Assembly: GCA_964364175.1 (NCBI GenBank)
Contig: CAYILR010000068.1
Coordinates: forward strand, 1 to 13,311
Source: CAYILR01 sp964364175
GTDB taxonomy: Bacteria; Bdellovibrionota; UBA1018
DNA length: 13,311 nt
Direction: 5' to 3'
Notes under the pieces: generated by a model
Told to the model about the DNA's origin: nothing
Database searches by the model: none
Seen by the model: the letters and a program-made list of their open reading frames with translations, nothing else
In this document: piece after piece, positions 7,122 to 13,311 of the stretch
Layout: every line of letters begins with the position of its first letter
Position numbering within the stretch: position 1 is the stretch's first letter
Program-made: the position numbers and the translations under genes

Positions 7122-7352
7122 TTAATTAGAAAGTTGAGACAGCTCTTCGAGCTCGTCCTGAGCATCCCCGTATTGAGGAAGAACCTTGCCCGCAGCGATC
7201 TCACGCAGAGTGGTCACGATCACACGATTTTTGGTTTTCACGACTGGTTCAGATCCTTTGTAGATCTGACGGGTCCTTTTGGTCGCCAAAAGAACCAATT
7301 CGTACATATTTTCAACTTGGAACAAACAGTCTTCAATCGTCACTCGTGCCAT
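7122..7352 (-). CDS. rpoZ: DNA-directed RNA polymerase omega subunit
   Basis: A 76-residue protein beginning MARVTIEDCLFQVENMYELVLLA, as omega subunits do, with the conserved ATKRTRQIYKG and the helix containing NRVIVTTLREIAAGKV. Omega binds the beta-prime subunit, helps assemble RNA polymerase and in many proteobacteria forms part of a ppGpp site. Length is normal; the C-terminus is short and acidic. It is the first gene of a minus-strand operon with the membrane hydroxylase and aminotransferase, not with gmk or spoT as in many other bacteria. The ATG at 7352 has no Shine-Dalgarno sequence and follows a strong -10 box by only 11 bases. Confidence 0.95.
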   Translation of the reverse strand: MARVTIEDCLFQVENMYELVLLATKRTRQIYKGSEPVVKTKNRVIVTTLREIAAGKVLPQYGDAQDELEELSQLSN

Positions 7353-7363
7353 AGGTGTTTGAG

Positions 7364-7392
7364 TTATTAGCGAATTTCGCTGGGGGCGTCAA
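7364..7392 (-). promoter_or_regulatory. Sigma70-type promoter of the rpoZ operon, with a palindrome in the spacer
   Basis: On the minus strand TTGACG (7392-7387) and TAATAA (7369-7364) are separated by exactly 17 bases, close to consensus. A perfect 13-bp palindrome AGCGAA-T-TTCGCT (7369-7381) fills the -10-proximal part of the spacer and could bind a repressor. The expected transcription start, about 7 bases past the -10 box, is only about 5 bases before the rpoZ ATG, so the mRNA would be nearly leaderless. Confidence 0.6.
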
Positions 7393-7409
7393 GCATCTTC
7401 CTTAGACCG

Positions 7410-7468
7410 TTATCAATAATGATAATGAATTTTATCATAAAGATAAATAACTCATTGCATTAAGATAA
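7410..7468. promoter_or_regulatory. Cluster of five GATAA/TTATC motifs between divergent genes
   Basis: Six-base motifs of the form (T/A)GATAA or its complement TTATCA occur at 7410, 7420, 7432, 7441 and 7463, about one helical turn apart for the first four and about two turns for the last. Two motifs form a perfect 7-bp inverted repeat, ATGATAA (7419-7425) and TTATCAT (7432-7438). The region lies between rpoZ and the TIGR02147-type regulator. It partly resembles a Fur box (about 14 of 19 positions around 7415-7433). It is AT-rich, so chance contributes. Confidence 0.4.
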
Positions 7469-7493
7469 CGTTTGGGGCAAATATTCCGTCGCT

Positions 7494-8342
7494 ATGACAA
7501 AGAACAGTTTATTTGAATATACCGATTATCGGGCTTTTTTAAGAGCGCATGCTGAAGACCGAAAGAAGGCCAATCCCCGGTGGAGTTACAGTCTCTGGGC
7601 AAAACGTCTAGGACTGGCTGGGACCGCACCTCTCACTATGATTCTCAATGGACAACGACAAGCCGGGCCTAAGCTGGCTGAGAAAATGGTCCACTACTTT
7701 GAATTCAATGCCCGCCAACGCGAGTACTTTCTGGATCTTGTGAATCTCCAAAAGGCTGGGAGTGACTCCAGTCTTTCTGTTCTCCTGATGGAGAAACTGA
7801 AGAAAAACAATCCTCAACGAGAGTTCAAACTCCTCGACAGCCAGACCTTTGAGGCGATCTCGAGCTGGCAACACTACGCGGTCCGAGAAATGACCCAGCT
7901 TCCCGATTTTCAAGAAGACTCAAATTGGATTTCTGAACGCCTTCGAGTCAAGATTACTCCTCGTGAAGTCAGCAAAGCGATCGAAACGCTCGAGCGCCTC
8001 AAACTCCTTGCCCGAAATGCACAAAATAAACTGCGTCCCACACAGGCTGAAATTCAAACAACTCAGGATGTATCGAGCGAAGCGATCAAACGATTTCATG
8101 AACAGACCCTGGATTTGGCAAAAGCATCGATTCGAGAAGTGCCCGTCTCGCAGCGCGAAGTAGGAGCTGTCACACTGACGGTTTCGTCGAGCAAAATTCA
8201 AAAAGCCAAAGACCTGATCCGAAAATTCCAAGACGAATTCACCGCTTTGATCGAAGAGCCCTCGCTCGGTGATTCGACCTATCAATTGAACGTTCAATTT
8301 TTTCCATTAACTGAAAATAAAAATGAAGGAGTACGAAAATGA
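7494..8342 (+). CDS. TIGR02147-type protein (N-terminal HTH-like region, C-terminal DUF4423), putative regulator
   Basis: A 282-residue soluble protein with the hallmarks of the TIGR02147 family, known mainly from Bdellovibrio relatives and Fibrobacter. The opening SLFEYTDYRAFLRAHAEDRK is typical, followed by an HTH-like segment at about 28-70 containing YSLWAKRLGL and ILNGQR. Next is the linker with AREYF-like ARQREYFLDLVNLQKA (72-88), then the DUF4423-type half from about 112 with AISSWQHYAVREM and the late segment VTLTVSSSKIQKAKDLIRKFQDEF. Members are generally thought to be transcription regulators; direct function is little studied. The start ATG at 7494 lacks a Shine-Dalgarno sequence. 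The stop overlaps the next ATG by four bases, so the regulator and secreted protein form a two-gene unit. Divergent from rpoZ. Confidence 0.88.
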   Translation: MTKNSLFEYTDYRAFLRAHAEDRKKANPRWSYSLWAKRLGLAGTAPLTMILNGQRQAGPKLAEKMVHYFEFNARQREYFLDLVNLQKAGSDSSLSVLLMEKLKKNNPQREFKLLDSQTFEAISSWQHYAVREMTQLPDFQEDSNWISERLRVKITPREVSKAIETLERLKLLARNAQNKLRPTQAEIQTTQDVSSEAIKRFHEQTLDLAKASIREVPVSQREVGAVTLTVSSSKIQKAKDLIRKFQDEFTALIEEPSLGDSTYQLNVQFFPLTENKNEGVRK

Positions 8343-9394
8343 AAACAAAAACTATATTAATAATTGGAATCTGGGTGGCACTCAATGCTGCAAACACCTT
8401 GGCTGCTGGCAGAGTCGGAAACGGCGGAGGAGCGATTGTTTGTCGAGATCCGGCTGATGGTCGTATTTTATCTGCCGAGCTGTATGATTTATATGAAGCA
8501 CTCCATCAAAGAAATACTGAAATACCTAATAGTAACGGATCGGTTGACTCACAGGCTATTCATGCTGTTAATCGTTTTCCTATTGGCGATCGACTCTTCA
8601 GCTCGTATGCACTGGGGGAAATAAAAAGAAAAATGCGTCCCCTCATGAAGGGGGACGAGCTGATTCTCATCAACGATACCAAAATGATCATCCAGAAAAA
8701 AGGCTGCAAATACGAACAACTTGCAAACTATACGGAAGAAGGAATTATTTATTACGATCAAGAAATCTATGATCATTTAAATTCAAATACCCACAGAGCG
8801 GCATTTTTGGTTCATGAAACAGTTTACGCTGCACTCAGAATCTATGAAGATGCAACCGATTCCAAAAGAGCTAGACAGATCACTGCAGCTTTGTTTTCAA
8901 ATCTAAATACTAGTGAAATCAGACCCGATATTCCGGCCGCGACTCTTCTTTTTGAATGTGCAACTGATTACGAAGCGTCGCAAAAAGCAGGTTATAACAA
9001 ACCGATTGATACCCACTTTTTGGTTTATCCTCGTGGTGGAAGTTATAACGGGATGTCATTCTCAGTACTTGTGGTATTTGAAACTCTCGGACACAAATCA
9101 TTTAAAGCAGAAGCTGCCACTCATCTGCCTATGGGAATTTTTGCTCAACGCTCCGAAGAACTTTGCTACGAAGTCACGGGAGATCTCTATGGTCGTGGAG
9201 AATTTAACTGCTCACAGTATAATGGTTATGCGACCTGGCGGGGCAAAACTGAATCTAATCTAGATAGTGGACAAGAAGTCGTTTTTCGTCGAAACATTCA
9301 GGAGCGTTTTCTTCGTTCGGACATCAGTACGCTGGATGTCAATTTGCCAGGCATGGGATCTGGAGCAATTGTGACCTGCAGAGGCGACCACTAA
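8339..9394 (+). CDS. Secreted protein with GNGGG N-terminus and a possible HE metal motif, unknown function
   Basis: A 351-residue protein with a clear signal peptide: Lys-rich start, hydrophobic ILIIGIWVALNAA, likely cleavage after LAA (residue 23). It is directly followed by GRVGNGGGAIVCRD, a mature N-terminus I associate with secreted proteins of Bdellovibrio relatives. Around 156-167 the helix FLVHETVYAALR carries His 159-Glu 160, reminiscent of half a zinc-protease motif, but no HExxH is present, so protease activity is only a possibility. Six cysteines (35, 123, 207, 276, 291, 347) suggest disulfides in the periplasm or outside the cell. The start is well supported: AAGGAG at 8326-8331, seven bases before ATG 8339. 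Coupled by ATGA to the upstream regulator, which may control it. A strong terminator follows. Confidence 0.88.
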   Translation: MKTKTILIIGIWVALNAANTLAAGRVGNGGGAIVCRDPADGRILSAELYDLYEALHQRNTEIPNSNGSVDSQAIHAVNRFPIGDRLFSSYALGEIKRKMRPLMKGDELILINDTKMIIQKKGCKYEQLANYTEEGIIYYDQEIYDHLNSNTHRAAFLVHETVYAALRIYEDATDSKRARQITAALFSNLNTSEIRPDIPAATLLFECATDYEASQKAGYNKPIDTHFLVYPRGGSYNGMSFSVLVVFETLGHKSFKAEAATHLPMGIFAQRSEELCYEVTGDLYGRGEFNCSQYNGYATWRGKTESNLDSGQEVVFRRNIQERFLRSDISTLDVNLPGMGSGAIVTCRGDH

Positions 9395-9418
9395 ACTTGA
9401 ATTGTTTTTCGATTACTC

Positions 9419-9460
9419 GCCGTGTGGTTATCCATTCGATAGCCGCACGGCATTTTTTTT
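9419..9460 (+). terminator. Intrinsic terminator after the regulator/secreted-protein unit
   Basis: A 14-bp stem (GCCGTGTGGTTATC at 9419-9432 against 9438-9451) with a five-base loop is followed by A and eight T (9453-9460). Two pairs are G-U only when read on the plus strand, and the T run is also on the plus side, so it terminates plus-strand transcription. The T run abuts the stop codon of the convergent AbiEii gene. Confidence 0.9.
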
Positions 9461-10217
9461 ACTCATCCAACCAACGATTAACTGTAACAAAAAGATCCTT
9501 CAAATCCTCTGGTAAATCCAAATATTGGATTCGATGACGCTTCCAAATTCGGATCAACTCAGGGTTGATCCAACCTGGGTCTAGCTCAGCAGAAAGTTTC
9601 TCTGATTTCAGCAAACGGTATAGCTTTTTTGTATCTACATTGACAAGACTTTGGCTCAGCCTCCAAAGATCATCAAAGTCCTTCATCCGAGTATTGGCAG
9701 ATTTGAAGCGATGGCACGCTCTCACCTTATCCAAGATAATATTTTCGATTGTAGCTGAACGGAGTTTGATTTCTTCGTGCACCGGCGAAGCAATCTCATG
9801 ATTGTCTGTTTTGAGCGCATATACGATATCGACTTCAAATCGATTGCTTGCTCCTAGCTCTGTAGAGTAGGCAATGGAAACCTCTGCGCATAAATGTTCC
9901 TCTTTTTCTATTTCCTTGAAAGAGTGAACTGAGAAAACTAGCTGTGATTCAATCTGGCATGCTTTTTCAAAGGATCGTCGAACTTGAGTGTGCGAATTGG
10001 ATTTCAGTGTGACAAGGTCCAGATCGACTGTCGCTCTCGGGGTAGCAATATAGACCCAAAGCAGATTTCCTCCTTTGAAAACAAAATCATCGGAAACCTG
10101 ATTCAGGTTTTCAGCAAAACTGAGAATCACGTAACGTAAAAATGCTTGAGGTCCAAAAAGCTTTTTCTTTGTCGCCCAAACTCTCGCTTGGGCGATTACT
10201 GACTTAGACTTACCCAT
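9459..10217 (-). CDS. abiEii: AbiEii-type toxin, nucleotidyltransferase of a type IV toxin-antitoxin pair
   Basis: A 252-residue protein with the AbiEii/AbiGii pattern. The nucleotidyltransferase core shows KGGNLL (48-53) followed by TPRATVDLDL with Asp 65 and Asp 67, a third acidic strand FEVDIV (Asp 130), Lys 164 in NIILDKVRACHRF, and RMKDFDDLW (177-185). These are the positions expected for metal and nucleotide binding, so the enzyme looks intact. AbiEii toxins halt growth and can give phage abortive infection; related enzymes modify tRNA with nucleotides. The ATG at 10217 is preferred over a TTG at 10223 because AGGAG lies seven bases upstream of the ATG but only one base from the TTG. 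It overlaps the antitoxin stop by eight bases (translational coupling). Convergent with the secreted-protein gene across the terminator at 9419-9460. Confidence 0.9.
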   Translation of the reverse strand: MGKSKSVIAQARVWATKKKLFGPQAFLRYVILSFAENLNQVSDDFVFKGGNLLWVYIATPRATVDLDLVTLKSNSHTQVRRSFEKACQIESQLVFSVHSFKEIEKEEHLCAEVSIAYSTELGASNRFEVDIVYALKTDNHEIASPVHEEIKLRSATIENIILDKVRACHRFKSANTRMKDFDDLWRLSQSLVNVDTKKLYRLLKSEKLSAELDPGWINPELIRIWKRHRIQYLDLPEDLKDLFVTVNRWLDE

Positions 10218-10782
10218 CTGCAAGCTCCTGCTGCAGATGCATCAAGACTCGCGTTTTTAGAGTTTTGTCATAAGCGGCAATTTGCTCTGATTTGATTTTA
10301 CCCAATTTCAAGTATCGCTTGAGTGATTTGAAAAACAAAGGCCCTGCAGGATCCAGTTTGTATGCTTCGCACAGAGTTCGCTCCAAATCATAGATTCGAA
10401 TCATGCCTCCTTGGTATTTCATCTGAACAATTCCAGTCATTCGACTTTTTGGAACTCGATGAACCCGAAGCAGGGCGTTTCGAAGACTAGTTTCGCGTGG
10501 AATATCCACATCTATCCGATCAATATACTCTTGTGACAGCCCATGAATTTGCATGGCCGTAAGGCCAGAAATAACCGTTTGGGGGTAATACTTGGATGCG
10601 GCAAGAACTGACGCCACAAAAGGCTCTAAGCGAGGCGAAGCATAAATTCCACTTCCAAGCGATATCATCTGACCAGTCTCTGACAAACGACGGAGTTGCA
10701 CACCATTCGTCCCATACCGAATCAATTCAGAATGGGTCATCAAGCGTTTGTGCAATAGAGCTTTTACTGCTCGGGCCGACAT
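10210..10782 (-). CDS. abiEi: AbiEi-type antitoxin and autorepressor
   Basis: A 190-residue protein, taking the second ATG as start. The N-terminal winged helix (about 1-50) has the family pattern LRRLSETGQMISLGSGIYA. Next are the characteristic VISGLTAMQIHGLS (71-83) followed by RIDVDIPR, and the RIYDLERTLCEA segment (129-140). AbiEi proteins act as antitoxins without binding the toxin tightly (type IV) and repress their own promoter through inverted repeats. The longer start at 10800 is unlikely because its ATG lies in the inverted-repeat spacer, overlapping the probable -10 box and upstream of the expected transcript start. Neither start has a good Shine-Dalgarno sequence. First gene of the abiEi-abiEii operon. 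Confidence 0.9.
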   Translation of the reverse strand: MSARAVKALLHKRLMTHSELIRYGTNGVQLRRLSETGQMISLGSGIYASPRLEPFVASVLAASKYYPQTVISGLTAMQIHGLSQEYIDRIDVDIPRETSLRNALLRVHRVPKSRMTGIVQMKYQGGMIRIYDLERTLCEAYKLDPAGPLFFKSLKRYLKLGKIKSEQIAAYDKTLKTRVLMHLQQELADG

Positions 10783-10784
10783 GT

Positions 10785-10810
10785 AATTAATATACCACAT
10801 TATATTAATT
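10785..10810 (-). promoter_or_regulatory. Probable abiE promoter -10 region with a perfect 10-bp inverted repeat (AbiEi operator candidate)
   Basis: AATTAATATA (10785-10794) and TATATTAATT (10801-10810) are perfect inverted repeats separated by CCACAT. A perfect -10 hexamer TATAAT reads on the minus strand at 10804-10799, overlapping the spacer and right arm; no convincing -35 was found. AbiEi homologues are known to bind inverted repeats in their own promoters. Transcription would begin near 10792, about 10 bases before the ATG at 10782. Confidence 0.65.
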
Positions 10811-10853
10811 TTTGGTATGTTTATTACATTGTTGTTTGGTCAGTAGCTAGTTT

Positions 10854-12665
10854 TCAGTATAGGCTATCCAGCTCCGTCTGAAACTTCTGGTTCACAACGT
10901 TTCTTTTGACCTTGAGCGAAGGGGTCAGCTCCCCGCTCTCGATTGAGAAATCCTGTGGCAGGACGATGAACTTGCGGATGGTCTCAAAATTTGCCAGGTG
11001 CGCGTTCATTTCATCGATGCTCTTCTGGACCCGAGAGACGACCTTGGGATGCTTGGTCAGTTCGGAGAACGTGCTGAACAAAATCTGATTTTCCTCAGCG
11101 AACTTGAGCGTCTCTTCACGGCTGAGAGTCACAAGCGCAGTCAGGAAATGCCTTCGGTCCCCATAAACTATGAAATGGCTGAAAATTTTGTAATTCTGCG
11201 CCATGGTTTCGATCTTCAAAGGAGCAATGTTTTTGCCGCCACTGGTGATGATCAAATCCTTCTTGCGATCCGTGATCCGCAGAAATCCCTGTTCGTCCAT
11301 GTGGCCAATGTCGCCCGTACTGAGCCAACCTGCGTTGAGAACTCGGTGGGTCTCCTCCTCATCCTTGAAATAGCCTTTGAAGATTTTTCGAGAGTGAACG
11401 AGGATTTCACCATCGTCCAAAAATTTGATGGAAACCTCAGGCAAAGGCCTTCCGACCGTCCCGAATTTCATGGTTTCGAACGTGTTCAACGAAACTGGTG
11501 CACAGGTCTCGGTCAAACCATAGCCCTCCAAGATATTCAGCCCGATCATTTGGAAAAATTCGGCGACGTCTTTTGCGAGCGGGGCACCACTACATACTGC
11601 GAATTTAACTTTCCCGCCAAATCGCTTCATGATGGAATCAAAGATCGTTTTCTTGGCGACCATGTATTCGGCTTGTTCCAGCAGACTCGGTGATTTCCCC
11701 GCCCAAATCGCTTCGTAGTATGCACGACCCACACTGAATGCAGCTTCAAAACTTTTCTTTTTGAGAGCAGGCATCGACTCAACTTCTGTCAAAATCTGCG
11801 CCCTGATTTTCTCAAACGTGTACGGAACCGCAAAAAACAAAGTGGGCTGAGCCTCCACTAAGTTTGTCATGAGCTTATCTAGGCTTTCCACAAAACAGGT
11901 CTTCCAGCCTGTTGCGTAATGGAACATGGATTCGACTTTGCCAATGACGTGCGAAATGGGCAGGAATGACAAAACCGTCTCAGATTCAGGTTGAATGTGC
12001 TTACCCATCACTGACAGGCAGTCTTCGATCACGCTCATCAAATTGTCGTGAGTCAGCATTACACCCTTGGGCAATCCCGTCGTCCCTGAGGTGTAGCAAA
12101 TCGTGAGCAAATCACCGGGATGAGCATTTTTCAACAAATCGTCGAAGCGTTGGGGATCCCGTGCAGCCTCTCGCCGACCAATTTCTTTGAGCGCGCCCAG
12201 GCTCAAAACATCCGGGTGTCCTGATGCGATCCGCATGGCCTCGGCCTCGAATACGATGATTTTTTTGAGAAACTGAAGCTGATCGCGGCTATCTAAAATC
12301 AACTTCAGCTGCTTCTCATTCTCAACGATGACTGCTCGTGCCTCGGAATGATTCAAAATATGAACATAATCCGTCGCTAAGTGAGAAACATAGATAGGGA
12401 CTGTGACTGCGCCCGATCCGAGAATTGCCATGTCAGCCAGAGACCACTCGTACCGGGTATTGGACAAAACACCTACCCGGTCACCCGGCAAAACGCCCAA
12501 ACCCATGAGTCCGAATGCAGCCTCACGCGTTTCGTTGTAAAACTCGCGAAAGGAGAGCGTTTTCCATACTCCCACTTGTTTGAATTGAAATGCCTCAAGA
12601 TCAGGCGTCGCTGCAACTCGCTCTAAAAAAGTCTCGGTAATGGTTTTGCGGACGATGTGTGGCAT
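10854..12665 (-). CDS. Long-chain fatty-acid-CoA ligase (AMP-forming acyl-CoA synthetase)
   Basis: A 603-residue member of the ANL adenylating superfamily, full length for the FadD15-like long-chain group. It activates fatty acids to acyl-CoA through an acyl-AMP intermediate, in the cytoplasm or at the inner membrane. Core motifs in order: the P-loop YTSGTTGLPKG (191-201), SFLPISHV (233-240), the A5 motif GYGLTET (381-387), A7 with STGD (449-452), the hinge region ITDRKKDLIITSGGKNIAP (464-482), and the C-terminal A10 motif ELTPSLKVKR (579-588) with catalytic Lys 585. No signal peptide. The ATG at 12665 has only a weak ribosome binding site. It lies 35 bases downstream of smpB on the same strand, with no terminator between, so it is probably co-transcribed. 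It is followed by 71 bases before abiEi. Confidence 0.96.
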   Translation of the reverse strand: MPHIVRKTITETFLERVAATPDLEAFQFKQVGVWKTLSFREFYNETREAAFGLMGLGVLPGDRVGVLSNTRYEWSLADMAILGSGAVTVPIYVSHLATDYVHILNHSEARAVIVENEKQLKLILDSRDQLQFLKKIIVFEAEAMRIASGHPDVLSLGALKEIGRREAARDPQRFDDLLKNAHPGDLLTICYTSGTTGLPKGVMLTHDNLMSVIEDCLSVMGKHIQPESETVLSFLPISHVIGKVESMFHYATGWKTCFVESLDKLMTNLVEAQPTLFFAVPYTFEKIRAQILTEVESMPALKKKSFEAAFSVGRAYYEAIWAGKSPSLLEQAEYMVAKKTIFDSIMKRFGGKVKFAVCSGAPLAKDVAEFFQMIGLNILEGYGLTETCAPVSLNTFETMKFGTVGRPLPEVSIKFLDDGEILVHSRKIFKGYFKDEEETHRVLNAGWLSTGDIGHMDEQGFLRITDRKKDLIITSGGKNIAPLKIETMAQNYKIFSHFIVYGDRRHFLTALVTLSREETLKFAEENQILFSTFSELTKHPKVVSRVQKSIDEMNAHLANFETIRKFIVLPQDFSIESGELTPSLKVKRNVVNQKFQTELDSLY

Positions 12666-12700
12666 CGATGAGGTTAAGGTATCCTAATATGTGTCTGGGA

Positions 12701-13177
12701 TCAACGTGAGCGCTTCAATGCTTGATCAATTTCTTTTTTCTGGCTCTTTTCTTTCATGTCGGCACGCTTGTCGTGCTTTTTCTTGCCCCGAGCGACGGCC
12801 AGCTCGATTTTGGCGATTCCACCTTTGAGATAGATTCGCGTAGGGATGATCGTCATTCCTTTTTGTGTCACTGCATTGAACATCTGTACGAGCTGATGCT
12901 TGTGTAAGAGGAGTTTTCGCTTTCGCAAAGGCTCGTGGTTCCAAATATTGCCGTGAGAATAGGGGCTGACATGAATATTGAGCAACCAGGCCTCGAGGGC
13001 TCCTGCTCGACCTTTTTGGGTAACTTCGACATAGGAATCCCGGATATTGGGAGATTGCTTGCGCATGCTCTTGATCTCGGTGCCCATCAAGACCATCCCC
13101 GCTTCGACTACTTCTTCGATGAAGTAATTGCCACGGTTGGGATTGCTGGCGATGAGTTTTTCACCCCCGCCGGCCAT
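12701..13177 (-). CDS. smpB: SsrA-binding protein SmpB
   Basis: A 158-residue tmRNA-binding protein needed for trans-translation, which rescues stalled ribosomes and tags the nascent peptide for proteolysis. The conserved core is complete: NYFIEEVVEAGMVLMGTEIKS near residues 17-37, NIRDSYVEV (44-52), the SPYSHGN loop (71-77), RKRKLLLHK (85-93), and the C-terminal GKKKHDKRADMKEK (130-143) with the basic tail that enters the ribosomal A site. Length matches the family. The start at 13177 has purine-rich GGGA eight bases upstream and GGAG further up. No ssrA gene is seen in this window. Upstream by 49 bases is the end of another minus-strand reading frame, so smpB is probably an internal operon gene. 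Confidence 0.97.
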   Translation of the reverse strand: MAGGGEKLIASNPNRGNYFIEEVVEAGMVLMGTEIKSMRKQSPNIRDSYVEVTQKGRAGALEAWLLNIHVSPYSHGNIWNHEPLRKRKLLLHKHQLVQMFNAVTQKGMTIIPTRIYLKGGIAKIELAVARGKKKHDKRADMKEKSQKKEIDQALKRSR

Positions 13178-13226
13178 GCGATTTCCCTTTTACTCCTTTG
13201 ATCATCATACTGGAGTTTAGTTACCA

Positions 13227-13311
13227 CTAGTTTGTGTCGGAGTCGATTTTCTGCTCAATTTGTAACTGTTCAGCCCGTTTGAGTGATTCACTTGCATAAT
13301 TTATAAACAGG
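13227..13311 (-). CDS. C-terminal end of an unidentified gene (start beyond the window)
   Basis: On the minus strand a frame open from the window edge encodes 27 residues (starting LFINYASESLKRAEQLQIEQ) and ends with TAG at 13229-13227. The residues are hydrophilic and helical, with alternating charged and hydrophobic positions, as at the end of a coiled or repeat protein. It ends 49 bases before smpB on the same strand, a spacing usual within an operon. Too short to name, and a chance open frame cannot be excluded. Confidence 0.45.
   Translation of the reverse strand, partial: LFINYASESLKRAEQLQIEQKIDSDTN

Noticed and set aside
7415..7433. A confident Fur box call
   Set aside because: Only about 14 of 19 positions agree with the consensus, the half-site spacing is not the classical one, and the region is AT-rich. 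Kept only as an alternative reading of the motif cluster.
10811..10853. Terminator after the acyl-CoA synthetase gene
   Set aside because: No stable GC-rich hairpin followed by a T run on the minus strand could be found in this stretch.
10998..11693. Plus-strand open frame of 231 codons antisense to the acyl-CoA synthetase gene
   Set aside because: It lies entirely inside a gene with complete ANL motifs on the other strand, and its translation shows no family pattern.

Overview
The window looks like a chromosomal segment from a predatory or free-living bacterium of the Bdellovibrionota/Oligoflexia group, or a near relative. Reasons: a TIGR02147/DUF4423-type regulator coupled to a secreted 'GNGGG' protein, many signal-peptide proteins without known domains, and middling GC with compact, overlapping genes. 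This assignment is an inference from gene families, not from a marker gene.

Layout. (1) 1-1143, plus strand: C-terminal half of the ATP-dependent protease Lon, with an unusual lysine/arginine-rich tail. (2) 1126-4728: a 3.6 kb block bounded by a perfect 22-bp direct repeat. One copy overlaps the 3' end of lon and the other overlaps the 3' end of the convergent aminotransferase gene. Inside are four overlapping plus-strand genes: a short antitoxin, a PemK/MazF-type toxin, a secreted protein whose signal peptide and mature part are out of frame at a run of nine C, and a 781-residue secreted protein. Removing one repeat copy plus the interior restores lon and the aminotransferase as convergent, slightly overlapping neighbours, so the block reads as an insertion at a shared gene end. 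(3) 7352-4715, minus strand: rpoZ, an alkylglycerol-monooxygenase-like membrane hydroxylase and a class I/II aminotransferase, a tightly packed operon with a good sigma70-type promoter. (4) 7494-9394, plus strand: the TIGR02147-type regulator and its translationally coupled secreted protein, ending in a strong intrinsic terminator at 9419-9460. (5) 10782-9459, minus strand: an AbiE type IV toxin-antitoxin pair with a perfect inverted repeat over its probable -10 box. (6) 13311-10854, minus strand: the C-terminal end of an unknown gene, then smpB (trans-translation) and a long-chain acyl-CoA synthetase, probably co-transcribed.

How they fit. Lon, SmpB and RpoZ are core protein-quality-control and transcription functions. 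Lon and SmpB are also relevant to the two toxin-antitoxin modules, because antitoxins are commonly Lon substrates and tmRNA/SmpB rescues ribosomes on mRNAs cut by PemK/MazF toxins; no physical link is implied. The acyl-CoA synthetase and the ether-lipid-type hydroxylase suggest lipid turnover. The main candidate for something new is the repeat-bounded cassette of toxin-antitoxin plus two secreted proteins.
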